64,000 nucleotides of DNA from the NCBI GenBank assembly GCA_958296125.1, contig OY282444.1:1793940-1857939 (forward strand). Reading direction: 5' to 3'. How positions within the stretch are numbered: the stretch's first letter is position 1; every line of letters begins with the position of its first letter. Position numbers and translations under genes: made by a program. A model generated the notes under the pieces. That model was not told the DNA's origin and did not search any database. It was given only the letters and a program-made list of their open reading frames with translations. Below, piece by piece: positions 26,945 to 35,888 of this stretch. The DNA comes from an uncultured Poribacteria bacterium (GTDB lineage: Bacteria > Poribacteria > WGA-4E > PCPOR2b).

Positions 26945-27736
26945 TCAAACATAGACGGGTTTGTTCGAGTAATGATTGATTACCTGTTTTACGAGGGTTG
27001 GGTTGCCAGCGAACAGGCCCGTGAGCTGCCTAACCCTCTTTTTGTTATACCTTATCATCTGACCCGCCTTGTCCCACAAGATGCCATCGGCTTCACGCAA
27101 GATGAGATCGCCGGCACAGAAATCCCACTCATTTTTAGGGCGCACGGTAACATAAAGGTCGCCTGTCCCTGCCGCAAGCCTTGCTAGTTTGTAGGTGACG
27201 CTGCCGATATATTGGATTTCTCCAACAAGTGGAACTATCCCCGCTAACAACCCCTTTCGGTGTTCCGTTTGGCTCACAATCATTGATGCCTGTTTGAGGG
27301 TTCGGCACGGTGAACAGCGAATCGGCTTGCCGTTGCAGAATGCACCCCCGCCCGCATAAGCATAAAAGAGCTCCGCGGTAGCGGGGTTGTGCAACACACC
27401 GATGACCGGTGTTCCCTCAACCACGAGGGCAATCGAAATCGCAAATTCGGGGATGCCTGCGATGAATTTCTCTGTACCGTCAATGGGATCGATGACCCAC
27501 ACGCGGGATTTTGTCAATCGATCCGGAGAATCCTCTGTTTCCTCAGAAAGCCACCCATCGTCAGGGAAAGTATGGCGGATAATCTCTCGAATCCGATGAT
27601 TCGCCATCAGATCGGCGGTTGTAACGGGATTATTGGAGCTTTTTTCACGAATGTCGTAGTTACCCCGGTAATATGTCATCACGATTTCGCCCGCTTCTTT
27701 GGCTGCCTGCATGGCAATTTCGAGTGATTTCTGCAA
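26945..27736 (-). CDS. Inositol-monophosphatase family phosphatase
   Basis: A 263-residue Mg-dependent sugar/inositol/histidinol-phosphate phosphatase. Metal-binding motifs are complete: WLSEETED, VWVIDPIDGTEKF, and EWDFCAGDLILREADG. I chose TTG 27736, which has GGAGG 8 bases upstream. GTG 27751 overlaps that site and is the alternative. It follows a PhyH gene by about 30 bases on the minus strand, so it is probably the last gene of the 32.2-26.9 kb operon. Candidate substrates are inositol phosphate, 3'-phosphoadenosine 5'-phosphate or histidinol phosphate. Confidence 0.87.
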   Translation of the reverse strand: MQKSLEIAMQAAKEAGEIVMTYYRGNYDIREKSSNNPVTTADLMANHRIREIIRHTFPDDGWLSEETEDSPDRLTKSRVWVIDPIDGTEKFIAGIPEFAISIALVVEGTPVIGVLHNPATAELFYAYAGGGAFCNGKPIRCSPCRTLKQASMIVSQTEHRKGLLAGIVPLVGEIQYIGSVTYKLARLAAGTGDLYVTVRPKNEWDFCAGDLILREADGILWDKAGQMIRYNKKRVRQLTGLFAGNPTLVKQVINHYSNKPVYV

Positions 27737-27767
27737 CGCAATCTCCTCCACTTATCAATTTGCGTGG

Positions 27768-28994
27768 CTACCGTGACTGCAGCCAGCCGGCGGTGAAGCC
27801 CTCGACACTAAAATCGGTGGGCATTTCGTTGAAGTGATACCGCGACGGACGATTCTCATACCCGGGAGCGGCATCCTCAACATCCGACTGGATACGGGCA
27901 TCAACCGGCTTAAACCGTTCCCACAAGCTGCGTGCCTCCTCGAAAGAGAATCGGTTTGCAAGAGGCAAGCCCCATTGAAGCGTTATTGGATGTGATCGAA
28001 CCGCCGAGTCACGACTCTCCTGCGGTAGCTGGTCAAAGTCGGGGTGTTTACAATCATATACGCGTTTGGCAATCTTGCTCAAGTATACTGTCGAGAGCAT
28101 TTTACCTTTTTCGCCTCTACCCGGATGGAGTTTTTCGAGTCCAGCATGGTAGGCGGCGGCATCCTTTTCGATGACGGCTCGCAGCACTGACTCGGTGTGC
28201 GTTATCATCTGCTCACTGCGCTGTATCCAGCGTTCAAATATCTCTTGGGCGCAAGTCGATAGATGCTTCATGTAGTTCTGGTTTTCATACTGGGTGAAAG
28301 TGGAAAAGCCGCCGTGAATCGTGCGCCGCATTTTGGTGCTATAGTTGCTGCCCCAGTGCAAAATCGGCAGAATGTAAGCCACGCCATCACCCGCATTGAG
28401 GTGCGTCTGAACGCCACCGGGAAAAGGAATATGGCCATTTGTCCGCAACAATTCGTTTTCTCGCTCTGTGTTGAGACGCGTGTGGCTGCCGGGTATCACC
28501 CATAGCACGGCATCATCGTAGAGGCAGAGATTCCACTGTACGTATCTGGGACCGGCCTCAATGATATCGTCCACATAACCTTGCAACGGGGCACCGTAAG
28601 GGGGATACAAATCGCGGTGCCAATGGGCGGGCCCTTGATCTCGGACGGGGTTACACATCAACATCATCTCCGTAACCGCTGCGTCTGGTACCCCCAATAA
28701 CTCGCTGCTAGCACCTTGTGTGTTTTCATGAAGCCAAATCTCCACCGCGCTAGCGGTATCCTCGTCTATCAAATCTACGAGAGGGCTCTGGTGCAAGTGC
28801 AACCGTGGTTGACGGGAGGTTTCCCACACACCGCCGGGTGGTTCGTCTGGCTTGCGCTCCCGCGCCCAAATCGCTTTTTGCCGTTCAACCAGAATCTCAT
28901 AGCTTGCACGCAGTGCATCCAGTTCATCTGCCGGAATGACGTTGCGTAGGACGACATATCCCTCCTCAAGGAATTGAGTAAGATCTATTTTCAT
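27768..28994 (-). CDS. Phytanoyl-CoA dioxygenase (PhyH) family protein, long form
   Basis: A 408-residue PhyH-type Fe(II)/2-oxoglutarate oxygenase, about 100 residues longer than the others here because of a C-terminal helical extension (about residues 270-400). The HxD is in GPAHWHRDLYPPYG, the loop is VIPGSHTRLN, and the distal His is LPILHWGSN. ATG 28994 has GGGAGAGG 4 bases upstream. It lies in a minus-strand cluster with enolase-superfamily and Gfo/Idh genes. Confidence 0.82.
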   Translation of the reverse strand: MKIDLTQFLEEGYVVLRNVIPADELDALRASYEILVERQKAIWARERKPDEPPGGVWETSRQPRLHLHQSPLVDLIDEDTASAVEIWLHENTQGASSELLGVPDAAVTEMMLMCNPVRDQGPAHWHRDLYPPYGAPLQGYVDDIIEAGPRYVQWNLCLYDDAVLWVIPGSHTRLNTERENELLRTNGHIPFPGGVQTHLNAGDGVAYILPILHWGSNYSTKMRRTIHGGFSTFTQYENQNYMKHLSTCAQEIFERWIQRSEQMITHTESVLRAVIEKDAAAYHAGLEKLHPGRGEKGKMLSTVYLSKIAKRVYDCKHPDFDQLPQESRDSAVRSHPITLQWGLPLANRFSFEEARSLWERFKPVDARIQSDVEDAAPGYENRPSRYHFNEMPTDFSVEGFTAGWLQSR

Positions 28995-29115
28995 AACACC
29001 TCTCCCTTTCGCTGCGGCTTGTGCGCCGTAATTTGTTACAGTTTTCAAACAAATTACGAATAATTGATAGGCTCACGCAGGTTGGCGATTGGATTATCTA
29101 TACGGGCAACGAGAT

Positions 29116-30285
29116 CTATCTGTGCACCCACGGTGCTATCCAATCCTCCTTGACCGCCATACCGAATCCCGGCGCGTCCGAAGGAACCAAGTATCCGTCC
29201 TTCGGCATTGCCATGCCGGGGATGGGACACACCTCGGAAAGCGGTATGCCGGGGTCTGTGCCGAGCCAGTACTCCGCCATCGGTGACTCCGGCAGCACCA
29301 TAGCGAAGTGCTGGCCGAAAGGCGTATTCCCACCGCCATGGGGAATTGTGACGATGCCAGCCGCCTCAGCGATGGTATATATCTTGACCGCTTCAGAAAG
29401 CCCGCCGCACCACTTAAGATCGGGTTGTAGCACGTCTACGCATCGGTGCTCAACGAGTTGTCGAAATGCATGCCGTCCGTGGTGGTCTTCGCCGGTGGCA
29501 ATCGGCATCCAAGGCACCGACTTCTTTAACTCAATGTGCCCCTCAAGATCTGTTGGAATCAAAGGCTCTTCCAGCCAGCGCATCCGGAAGGGACGCAGCC
29601 GTTCAGCGATCTGTATTGCGAATTCCACGTTGTATGACATGACCGCATTGAGCATCAATTCGGCGTTGGAACCAATCGTTTCTCTAGCCGCCGCAAGCTT
29701 CTCCTCAACCAGATTCAACCCCTCAATGCCCATCGCGTAATGTGCGGGGTTTGTGACTTTGAACGCCTTGAAACCGAGCTCCATGCTCCAGTCTAGGTCA
29801 TCGCCTGTGGCATAGAGTTCAATTTTATCTCGACACGGACCGCCGAGTAACCGATACACCGGCAAACCCAGCAGCTTTCCCTTAAGGTCCCATAACGCTA
29901 GATCTATGCCGCTCTGCGCCACCGCAGCATGACCCGCTGCACCAAGGCGCTGCATTGAACGCCACATCAGGTCGTTGAGGAATTCGGTGGCAAAACAATC
30001 CCGACCTTCCAACAATGGCGCAAAAACATGATCAATCAATACTGCCACGGAACCGCCGAAACTGCACGCCCCTAGCCCCCAGGTCCCATCTTCAGCGATG
30101 ACCTGCACCCACACCTGTCCACCGCCCATTCCGGGCATTTGGCTGGGCAATCGGGAGAACTCTGGATATTTGTTGATAGGCAAAGCACGCGGCGCACTCC
30201 TATTCCATGTCGGACGGCGTGACTTGGTTTTTGGCGAGGTATGCGGGATATTTACGTTGACAGCACGAATTTCTTTAATCTTCAT
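29116..30285 (-). CDS. Mandelate racemase/enolase superfamily protein, RhmD-like
   Basis: A 389-residue enolase-superfamily protein whose order of motifs resembles L-rhamnonate dehydratase: SGIDLALWDLKGKLLGLPVY, RWLEEPLIP, ATGEDHHGRHAFR, DVLQPDLKWCGGLSEA, IPHGGGNTPFGQHF. Such enzymes dehydrate acid sugars. The second and third metal ligands (Glu of LEEP and Glu of GEDHH) are present, but the first, an Asp in family members, is Asn here (LMLNAVMSYN, near residue 218). It could be altered in activity. It sits with Gfo/Idh and PhyH genes on the minus strand. Confidence 0.82.
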   Translation of the reverse strand: MKIKEIRAVNVNIPHTSPKTKSRRPTWNRSAPRALPINKYPEFSRLPSQMPGMGGGQVWVQVIAEDGTWGLGACSFGGSVAVLIDHVFAPLLEGRDCFATEFLNDLMWRSMQRLGAAGHAAVAQSGIDLALWDLKGKLLGLPVYRLLGGPCRDKIELYATGDDLDWSMELGFKAFKVTNPAHYAMGIEGLNLVEEKLAAARETIGSNAELMLNAVMSYNVEFAIQIAERLRPFRMRWLEEPLIPTDLEGHIELKKSVPWMPIATGEDHHGRHAFRQLVEHRCVDVLQPDLKWCGGLSEAVKIYTIAEAAGIVTIPHGGGNTPFGQHFAMVLPESPMAEYWLGTDPGIPLSEVCPIPGMAMPKDGYLVPSDAPGFGMAVKEDWIAPWVHR

Positions 30286-30330
30286 GGAAAACCTCCAAAC
30301 ATCACCAATAGCGTGTATAACTGACGTATC

Positions 30331-31401
30331 TCAGCGGCGACGTTGGGTGAACTCGTCGTTCCGTGTTGAAGGACGGACAGGCTTACCCGTCCGTGCCGAT
30401 TCGTGTAGCGCAACTATTGTTACGATATTATTCCAACTATCTGCCAGAGAGATTACCGGTTCGGCACCATTCAGCACACTCTCCACTATCGAATCGACTT
30501 CGCATTGATAGGCGTTGATATTTTCATACCTCTTTGTATCGGTCGTGTGACCTTCCACACTGTCACTGAAGGTCGATGTCCCTTCGACATCACCGCTTCG
30601 AGTAACCCGCACGCTGGCTGAAGCACCGATGTGATTGACCCACGGTATGTCCGCATAAATCCTCCCTTCGGTGCCGAGAAAGTCTGCCTCAATATGAGCG
30701 AATGACTGAAAGCTGGAAAAAAAGTGAACGAGTGTGCCGGTAGGGAAGTGCATCTGCGCCGAGAAACTCAAATCAACACCGCTATCGCCGCTGATCTGAT
30801 AGGCACTGACCTCAACCGGCTCCGCTTGTAACACCGTCCGCGCAAAACTCACGCAATAGCTGCCTAAGTCCCACAGCGACCCACCGCCCATGCTTGGGTT
30901 CAGCCGGATGTCCCCCTGATTGTCAAGGATGAAGGTGAAAACGCCTCGAATCAGACGGACATCGCCGATGATCCTTTTGGCGACCAACTCGCGCAGATAC
31001 CGAGTCTGCGGGTGGAAGCGCATCATCGCGGCTTCCTGTATGATGACACCGTTTTTCTCAGCTGCCTGTGCCATACGATCCACTTCTTCGGTCGTGATGG
31101 CGATGGGTTTTTCGCACAAGACATGCTTTCCTGCCTCCGCGCACTTGATAGCCCATTCGGCGTGCAGGTGGTTGGGCAAAGAGAGATAAATCACGTCGAT
31201 CGCTGGATCGTCGAGCATCTGTTCATACGTGCCGTAGGCGTGGGGGATGTCCCACTGTTTTGCATAAGCCTGGGCCCTTTCGTCGCTACGACTCGCTACC
31301 GCCAAGAGTTCGCTTCGCCCCGAAGCACGGATGGCAGGTATCAATCGCTCATTGATTCGGGCGGTGCTTAACAATCCCCAACATGCCTGCTTATCTGCCA
31401 T
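30331..31401 (-). CDS. Gfo/Idh/MocA family oxidoreductase
   Basis: A 356-residue NAD(P)-dependent sugar or inositol dehydrogenase-like protein. The N-terminal Rossmann domain begins WGLLSTARINERLIPAI, a variant of the usual G-x-G-x-x-x. The family EKP motif is CEKPIAITTEE (about residue 95). The C-terminal alpha/beta domain carries GGGSLWDLGSY with the conserved Asp and the H/Y region. The gene lies between PhyH and RhmD-like genes (gaps of 80 and 45 bases), consistent with a sugar or cyclitol catabolic operon. Confidence 0.88.
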   Translation of the reverse strand: MADKQACWGLLSTARINERLIPAIRASGRSELLAVASRSDERAQAYAKQWDIPHAYGTYEQMLDDPAIDVIYLSLPNHLHAEWAIKCAEAGKHVLCEKPIAITTEEVDRMAQAAEKNGVIIQEAAMMRFHPQTRYLRELVAKRIIGDVRLIRGVFTFILDNQGDIRLNPSMGGGSLWDLGSYCVSFARTVLQAEPVEVSAYQISGDSGVDLSFSAQMHFPTGTLVHFFSSFQSFAHIEADFLGTEGRIYADIPWVNHIGASASVRVTRSGDVEGTSTFSDSVEGHTTDTKRYENINAYQCEVDSIVESVLNGAEPVISLADSWNNIVTIVALHESARTGKPVRPSTRNDEFTQRRR

Positions 31402-31481
31402 GGCTTACTCCTCGTTGATCCACCCCCAATAAGATTGGGATTCAAAGCAACCCGTAATTCGATTATCGAGGCGAATCGGCA

Positions 31482-32201
31482 TTAATCGTCGCCTACATGC
31501 CGATTCATCGCTTGGATTTCTGGTGGCATTCGGTCGCGCACACCTCTCTTCATCAGATACCACCCCCCGGCTGCCGGATCCATCCACGAGGCGTGAAACC
31601 CGCTCGACACCCCCATGCGGTGCTTGTCCGCAGTGACATTGGCACCACCGCGATGCCAGAGGGCTCCGTGAAAAATAACAATAGAACCCGCGGGCCCCTC
31701 GGCGGTCACTAGATGATTGTAGTCTACCCCAGCCCGCGGGGTTCGGCGCGAATAGTGGCTGAAAGGCATCACCTGCGTGGCACCGTTTTCGAGCGTAAAA
31801 TCGGTCAGCATCCAGATACAGTTGACGAGAAAGCAGGCATCCGGTATCGCCAAACCGGATTGGGGAAACCAGCCGATTGGCACGTCTGCATGGAGATTTT
31901 GCGCTTCTGACCCAGGCTTAATCCAGCGAGCACCAACCTCTGCCATCTGGAAGCCGGGGCCCAGCATGTGCGCCGCTAGCTCCAGGTACACCGGGTTGGT
32001 GACGAGCGGGATGAACGTATCTTGGTCGTCGTAGTTAAACACGCCGCGCAGGTTTTGATTCGGCATGTTCTTATCCGGCTGCTGGCGCATGATTTCTATT
32101 AGACGGCTCGTCATATGATCAGCTTGATCGGTGGGAATCAGGTTATGTATAATGAGGAATCCATATTCCTCTAGATCGACTTTCAGCTTCTCAATGTCCA
32201 T
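31482..32201 (-). CDS. Phytanoyl-CoA dioxygenase (PhyH) family protein, short form
   Basis: A 239-residue Fe(II)/2-oxoglutarate oxygenase. HxD is in QNLHADVPIGWFPQ, the MPFSHYSRR loop replaces the usual PGSH, and the distal His and Arg are in GALWHRGGANVTADKHRMG. It heads the minus-strand cluster running to 26945. A likely sigma-70 promoter lies at 32264-32292. Confidence 0.85.
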   Translation of the reverse strand: MDIEKLKVDLEEYGFLIIHNLIPTDQADHMTSRLIEIMRQQPDKNMPNQNLRGVFNYDDQDTFIPLVTNPVYLELAAHMLGPGFQMAEVGARWIKPGSEAQNLHADVPIGWFPQSGLAIPDACFLVNCIWMLTDFTLENGATQVMPFSHYSRRTPRAGVDYNHLVTAEGPAGSIVIFHGALWHRGGANVTADKHRMGVSSGFHASWMDPAAGGWYLMKRGVRDRMPPEIQAMNRHVGDD

Positions 32202-32263
32202 GCGTTTCTCCTTCCCGTTTTGGTATCAACCCCTGCAACCGCTTTCATAAGATGCCCTAGACG

Positions 32264-32292
32264 AGTGTATCATATCCCACTATCGGGGTCAA
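32264..32292 (-). promoter_or_regulatory. Sigma-70-like promoter for the PhyH/sugar-acid cluster
   Basis: On the minus strand TTGACC (32287-32292), 17 bases, TACACT (32264-32269). It is about 63 bases upstream of ATG 32201 and back-to-back with the promoter at 32302-32331, so one regulator could control both sides. Confidence 0.5.
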
Positions 32293-32301
32293 TTCTTTTT
32301 C

Positions 32302-32331
32302 TTGACATCGATTGTACGTCTCAGTTACAAT
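32302..32331 (+). promoter_or_regulatory. Sigma-70 promoter for the UxuA-like gene
   Basis: TTGACA (32302-32307), 18 bases, TACAAT (32326-32331). The leader to ATG 32514 would be about 175 bases and could hold regulatory structure. A palindrome GACCGGTC lies at about 32469-32476 in this leader. Confidence 0.6.
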
Positions 32332-32513
32332 GTTCTATAACTTTCACCTATTGGGCGATTGATAATCTAGAATTTGTATGCAGTTGAAAAGTTGAATTTA
32401 TGATATGGTTCCTCTGTGATCAGACAGGATGGGGGTACCCTGATAGCGAAGCAGCTCTTAAATTATAGACCGGTCTGACAAATCCGCCGACCCCAAAAAA
32501 GGAGAACTCAACC

Positions 32514-33503
32514 ATGAAACCACTACAACAAGGGAAAGCGAAAATGCACGTGGGCGTTCAAGGCATAGGAACGTCAAAGCTAGAATTGCAATTTCTCGTC
32601 CGGCACGGTGTAACACACATGGATGCCTCCGTCGAAAACACAGAAGTGGAGACGCTACGCCGACACAAGGAAGAAGCCGCATCCGAGGGCATCAGCCTTG
32701 AGATGATTCATATCACTCTCCCACAGAGTATCACCCTCGCTCAGGATCCGCAGCGAGACCGAGACCTCGATACAGTTTGCAAAGCTATTGAAAATGCAGG
32801 CAAAGTCGGGCTCCGTGGATTAAACTACAACTTCTGCATTGTTCAGCACCAGCGGACGGAGAACACACCCGGGCGGGGCGGAACCACGTACAGCACCTTT
32901 GATATTTCAAAATTCGACAATGAAATTCTGACCGAAGCCGGGCGGGTGAGCCGGGACGAAGCGTTTGAACGGGCTGCCTATTTTCTGGAGCGGGTCATTC
33001 CGGTGGCTGAGGCGAACAATGTACAGATGGCTTGTCACCTCAATGACCCACCGGCACCGGTTTTAAGGGGCGTTGAGCGGTGGAACTATCCAGTCTTTGA
33101 GGGGTTGAAGCGTTTCGTTGAACTGGTGGACAGCCCTTACCACGGATTCAACTTCTGCTGTGGAACCGCCTCGGAGGGGTTGGAAAAGCCCGGCGAAGAA
33201 CTGTACGAGATTGTGCGGTATTTCGGGGAGAGAGGGAAGTTGTTCAACATCCATTTCCGTAACATCCGCGGGGGACTGCACAACTTTCAGGAGGTCTGGC
33301 CCGATGAAGGGGATGTGGACATGTACAAAGTAGCGCAGGTGCTTGGAGACGTAGGGTACCCTTACATGCTGATGCCTGACCATGCCCCGCATCATCCGGA
33401 TGACAAATCCCCGCCGGGAGTTTCGGGTCGGGTGCGGCAAGCGTGGGCGTTCCAGTTCGGCTACATCATTGCACTCCTCCAAGCGGTGAATGCCGCAGCA
33501 TAA
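32514..33503 (+). CDS. Mannonate dehydratase (UxuA)-like protein
   Basis: A 329-residue TIM-barrel protein resembling UxuA-type D-mannonate dehydratase. Recognisable pieces are MACHLNDPPAPVLRGVERW, LFNIHFRNIRG, DEGDVDMYKVAQVL and a C-terminal GYIIALLQAVN. Metal-binding Cys/His residues around FNFCCGTASEG and PDHAPHHPDD are conserved in style. ATG 32514 has AAGGAG 9 bases upstream. It is divergent from the PhyH/Gfo/RhmD cluster, which fits hexuronate or sugar-acid breakdown. Some relatives are only UxuA-like, so the exact substrate is unproven. Confidence 0.8.
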   Translation: MKPLQQGKAKMHVGVQGIGTSKLELQFLVRHGVTHMDASVENTEVETLRRHKEEAASEGISLEMIHITLPQSITLAQDPQRDRDLDTVCKAIENAGKVGLRGLNYNFCIVQHQRTENTPGRGGTTYSTFDISKFDNEILTEAGRVSRDEAFERAAYFLERVIPVAEANNVQMACHLNDPPAPVLRGVERWNYPVFEGLKRFVELVDSPYHGFNFCCGTASEGLEKPGEELYEIVRYFGERGKLFNIHFRNIRGGLHNFQEVWPDEGDVDMYKVAQVLGDVGYPYMLMPDHAPHHPDDKSPPGVSGRVRQAWAFQFGYIIALLQAVNAAA

Positions 33504-33597
33504 CAGATGAAAGCCAAAGGAGACAGGTTTGTGCAGCATTTTTCCTCCCTAATCAGAGTTGGGACGAGAGCGGCTTTCATCCAGAAACCGTGCGAAT

Positions 33598-33753
33598 TGA
33601 TGCGAGTTTTTGGATTTCGATTCGCAAAGATTGGCGGATGAAAAACGCGGACTGACCCGACGCGGCAACGAAAGAATCAATGCGCTCAAATCCCAACTCA
33701 ACGGGAGCGTGGAAGTTGTCAACTGCCCCTTAAACTCGATTGATTTTCATTGA
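33598..33753 (+). pseudogene. Possible gene remnant
   Basis: In the 326 bases between the UxuA-like gene and the cytochrome gene, one frame stays open from after a TGA to TGA 33751-33753. It reads like protein: LADEKRGLTRRGNERINALK and then SQLNGSVEVVNCPLNS. There is no good start codon. It may be the tail of a lost gene. I cannot name a family. Confidence 0.2.
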
Positions 33754-33778
33754 CACCCGATGCACATCCTGATACTAT
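33750..33778 (+). promoter_or_regulatory. Sigma-70 promoter for the cytochrome c gene
   Basis: TTGACA (33750-33755), 17 bases, TACTAT (33773-33778), about 50 bases before ATG 33830. Confidence 0.7.
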
Positions 33779-33829
33779 TATGACAGTTTTAGTTCATCGC
33801 AATTTACAACGCACGAAAGGAGATTTTGA

Positions 33830-34609
33830 ATGTACAAAATTGGTGTTTTTGTCTTGACAGCACTCCTAACGCTCTCATTGGCAATTATAGCAAACGCGGA
33901 AATGCACGAAAAAGCCAATGAAAAAGCCAAGATGGGGCGGGAACTCTTCAGTGATCCGTCTTTTGGTGGAACGCTTGACCCGACCAAGGTCAGCGGGCTC
34001 TCCTGCTCTGACTGCCATGCAGATTTTGACGAAGCAACAACCCCCGACGGTCGGATACGGGCGGGACACAGCATCATCGGTGTACCACATCGTGGTGAGG
34101 CAAAAGGTGGCATGATTACAGCGGATATCTTCGCGCGCGCTGCCGGCGGCGGCGGCTTCTGCTATCAGCATTTTCTGCAAAAGGTTCCTTCCGATAAAGT
34201 CGATCCGATTGCAATTCCAGAGGAACAAGCCGAAGCCTTGATGGCTTATTTCGAGCATGTCTCTGGAGATAACAAAGGGCCCGATTTCCAAATCACAATG
34301 CTGGATAAAGACGCTGCGAGCGCAGCCGCCGATAAGATTATGGAGATGAAAGGGGACGCGCAAAGAGGTTGGAAATTGTATGGTCAGGCATGTAACGTGT
34401 GCCATCCAACCGCTCAAAGGCCGGGTATCGGGTCTCAACTTGTCAAAAAGAGACCGCCGCGAGACGTAGAGAAACGTAAGCACCGTATCGCTGCTTACGT
34501 CCGCAAGGGTGGCTTTACCATGCCCTTCTTTACAGAAGATCGGTTATCAGATCAGGAGATAGCTGACATCGTGGCATTTATCGCTGAATTGATCGACAAA
34601 AAGAAATAG
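33830..34609 (+). CDS. Secreted diheme c-type cytochrome
   Basis: A 259-residue periplasmic protein with a signal peptide (about 1-23, ending ANAEM). Two heme-binding motifs are present: CSDCH near residue 62 and CNVCH near residue 189. The second domain has the usual axial Met in GGFTMPFF. Between them is CYQH, which could be a degenerate heme site or a ligand. It resembles the cytochrome-peroxidase/methylamine-utilisation type of diheme protein, without a sure match. AAAGGAG lies about 8 bases before ATG. It acts in electron transfer; its partner is not nearby. Confidence 0.82.
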   Translation: MYKIGVFVLTALLTLSLAIIANAEMHEKANEKAKMGRELFSDPSFGGTLDPTKVSGLSCSDCHADFDEATTPDGRIRAGHSIIGVPHRGEAKGGMITADIFARAAGGGGFCYQHFLQKVPSDKVDPIAIPEEQAEALMAYFEHVSGDNKGPDFQITMLDKDAASAAADKIMEMKGDAQRGWKLYGQACNVCHPTAQRPGIGSQLVKKRPPRDVEKRKHRIAAYVRKGGFTMPFFTEDRLSDQEIADIVAFIAELIDKKK

Positions 34610-35026
34610 ATGTGTATCATCACACGACGTGCGAGGGATCCGTCTGAGGGCGTGAGTGATAGGACGCTAATTTCCTTTACCACGACCCTTTGGGGCTAAT
34701 CGGTTGATGCTTCATTCTAGGATTTTGAGGGCGTTGAGGCTTTGATAAATTGTTGAAACAGGCTCTGGGCTTCAGTATCAATGTGGTCTTCATCTGCGTC
34801 CTCAACTGATAGGGACGGCTGTGATGAAGCCGCTTCCCGTGAGTGCGGGGCACTCGATTGGGCGGGTGTTGTTTGTGAAGCCCGGCTTTCCCTTCCCAAT
34901 CGTTATTTTGACTTCGGAAAGAATTTAATTGCTCTAGCGAGGGCCGCGTAAAATCATACACCGGGTGACATCCAACCTTTGTAACAAACCGTAATGCACA
35001 AAACGTAAACTCACGTAGGCCACAGC
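34610..35026. other. 417-base convergent intergenic region
   Basis: It lies between the cytochrome gene (plus) and the DUF547 gene (minus). A minus-strand frame at 34717-34899 (MGRESRASQTTPAQSSAPHS, Ser/Pro-rich with an acidic end) is the only protein-like piece, and I do not trust it. No clear terminator hairpin with a T-run was found. Confidence 0.35.
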
Positions 35027-35866
35027 TCACTTTTGCTCTGATTTCGCTCCTGACTGTGCATTGAGGCGCCAGTCATATTGCACATACTGAATCTGTATCT
35101 CTTGCTCTTTGAGAAAAGTAGTATCTGCTTCTGGCAGATATTCCGCGATGAAATCGATGACGCTACCGTGGGTGTCCTCAAAGTCTTCCGCGAACCACTC
35201 AAAAATCTGTGAAAGATATAATACTCCGTTTTCACGGTCTAAACGCACTTTTTCTGGATTATTAATAAAATTCGCTGTGGCATTGTCGAGCCGCCCTTCA
35301 AGTGTTTCTGGAAAGAACGCCCGATTCTCCAAAATCGGGCATCCTAGCGACGCACAAACCAGCGCAAAGTGAATACGCGGGTCGCCAAATTCATAGCGGA
35401 TGATGTCATGTTCAATGTCGTTCAAGGTGTAGCTGCGACCGCCGACTTGGAACTTGATGCGGGAAAAGAAACCAGCAAATGGCTTGATTTTACGAACACT
35501 TGTTGTTGGGTAGTGATCAAGGACACCCTTGATTGTCAGCGCGTTGTAGGCATTAATCCAAAAGGCAAGTCCGGTCTGAAAGGTTGCTTTATCGTCGGGC
35601 GCATTCACGGCAAGCAGATCCAAGTAGGCTTCTAACATTCCCGGATCGCTTTTAAGTTCGGCGTAGTTGACTCGTCCTTGCGAACCGACAAATTTTTGCA
35701 AAACTTGGTCAAATAGTTGGTGACTGAATTCACCATCAGTTACGGTCGCCTGAACTTCTTTTCCGACCCGCTCTTCGTTTTCAACCCGATACTGATATAG
35801 GAACCGCGTACCTAAAATACATAAAGCAGCAACCCCACCAATTAACCAGCGTGTCATTAATCTCAT
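35027..35866 (-). CDS. DUF547 domain-containing protein
   Basis: A 279-residue protein with an N-terminal membrane anchor or uncleaved signal (about 5-25). The DUF547 core has the family motifs GLAFWINAYNALTIKGVLDH, HFALVCASLGCPIL and, at the end, VQYDWRLN. The Cys-containing fold is thought to be transglutaminase-like, and the family has been proposed to act as papain-like peptidases; this is not proven. It is probably periplasmic. The next minus-strand gene upstream is 22 bases away. Confidence 0.85.
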   Translation of the reverse strand: MRLMTRWLIGGVAALCILGTRFLYQYRVENEERVGKEVQATVTDGEFSHQLFDQVLQKFVGSQGRVNYAELKSDPGMLEAYLDLLAVNAPDDKATFQTGLAFWINAYNALTIKGVLDHYPTTSVRKIKPFAGFFSRIKFQVGGRSYTLNDIEHDIIRYEFGDPRIHFALVCASLGCPILENRAFFPETLEGRLDNATANFINNPEKVRLDRENGVLYLSQIFEWFAEDFEDTHGSVIDFIAEYLPEADTTFLKEQEIQIQYVQYDWRLNAQSGAKSEQK

Positions 35867-35888
35867 CCCATTTTATCCCAATCCATTC

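Noticed and set aside
34677-35030. 117-codon minus-strand frame between the cytochrome and DUF547 genes
   Set aside because: Low-complexity composition, no ribosome-binding site and overlap with the DUF547 gene end; no family resemblance.
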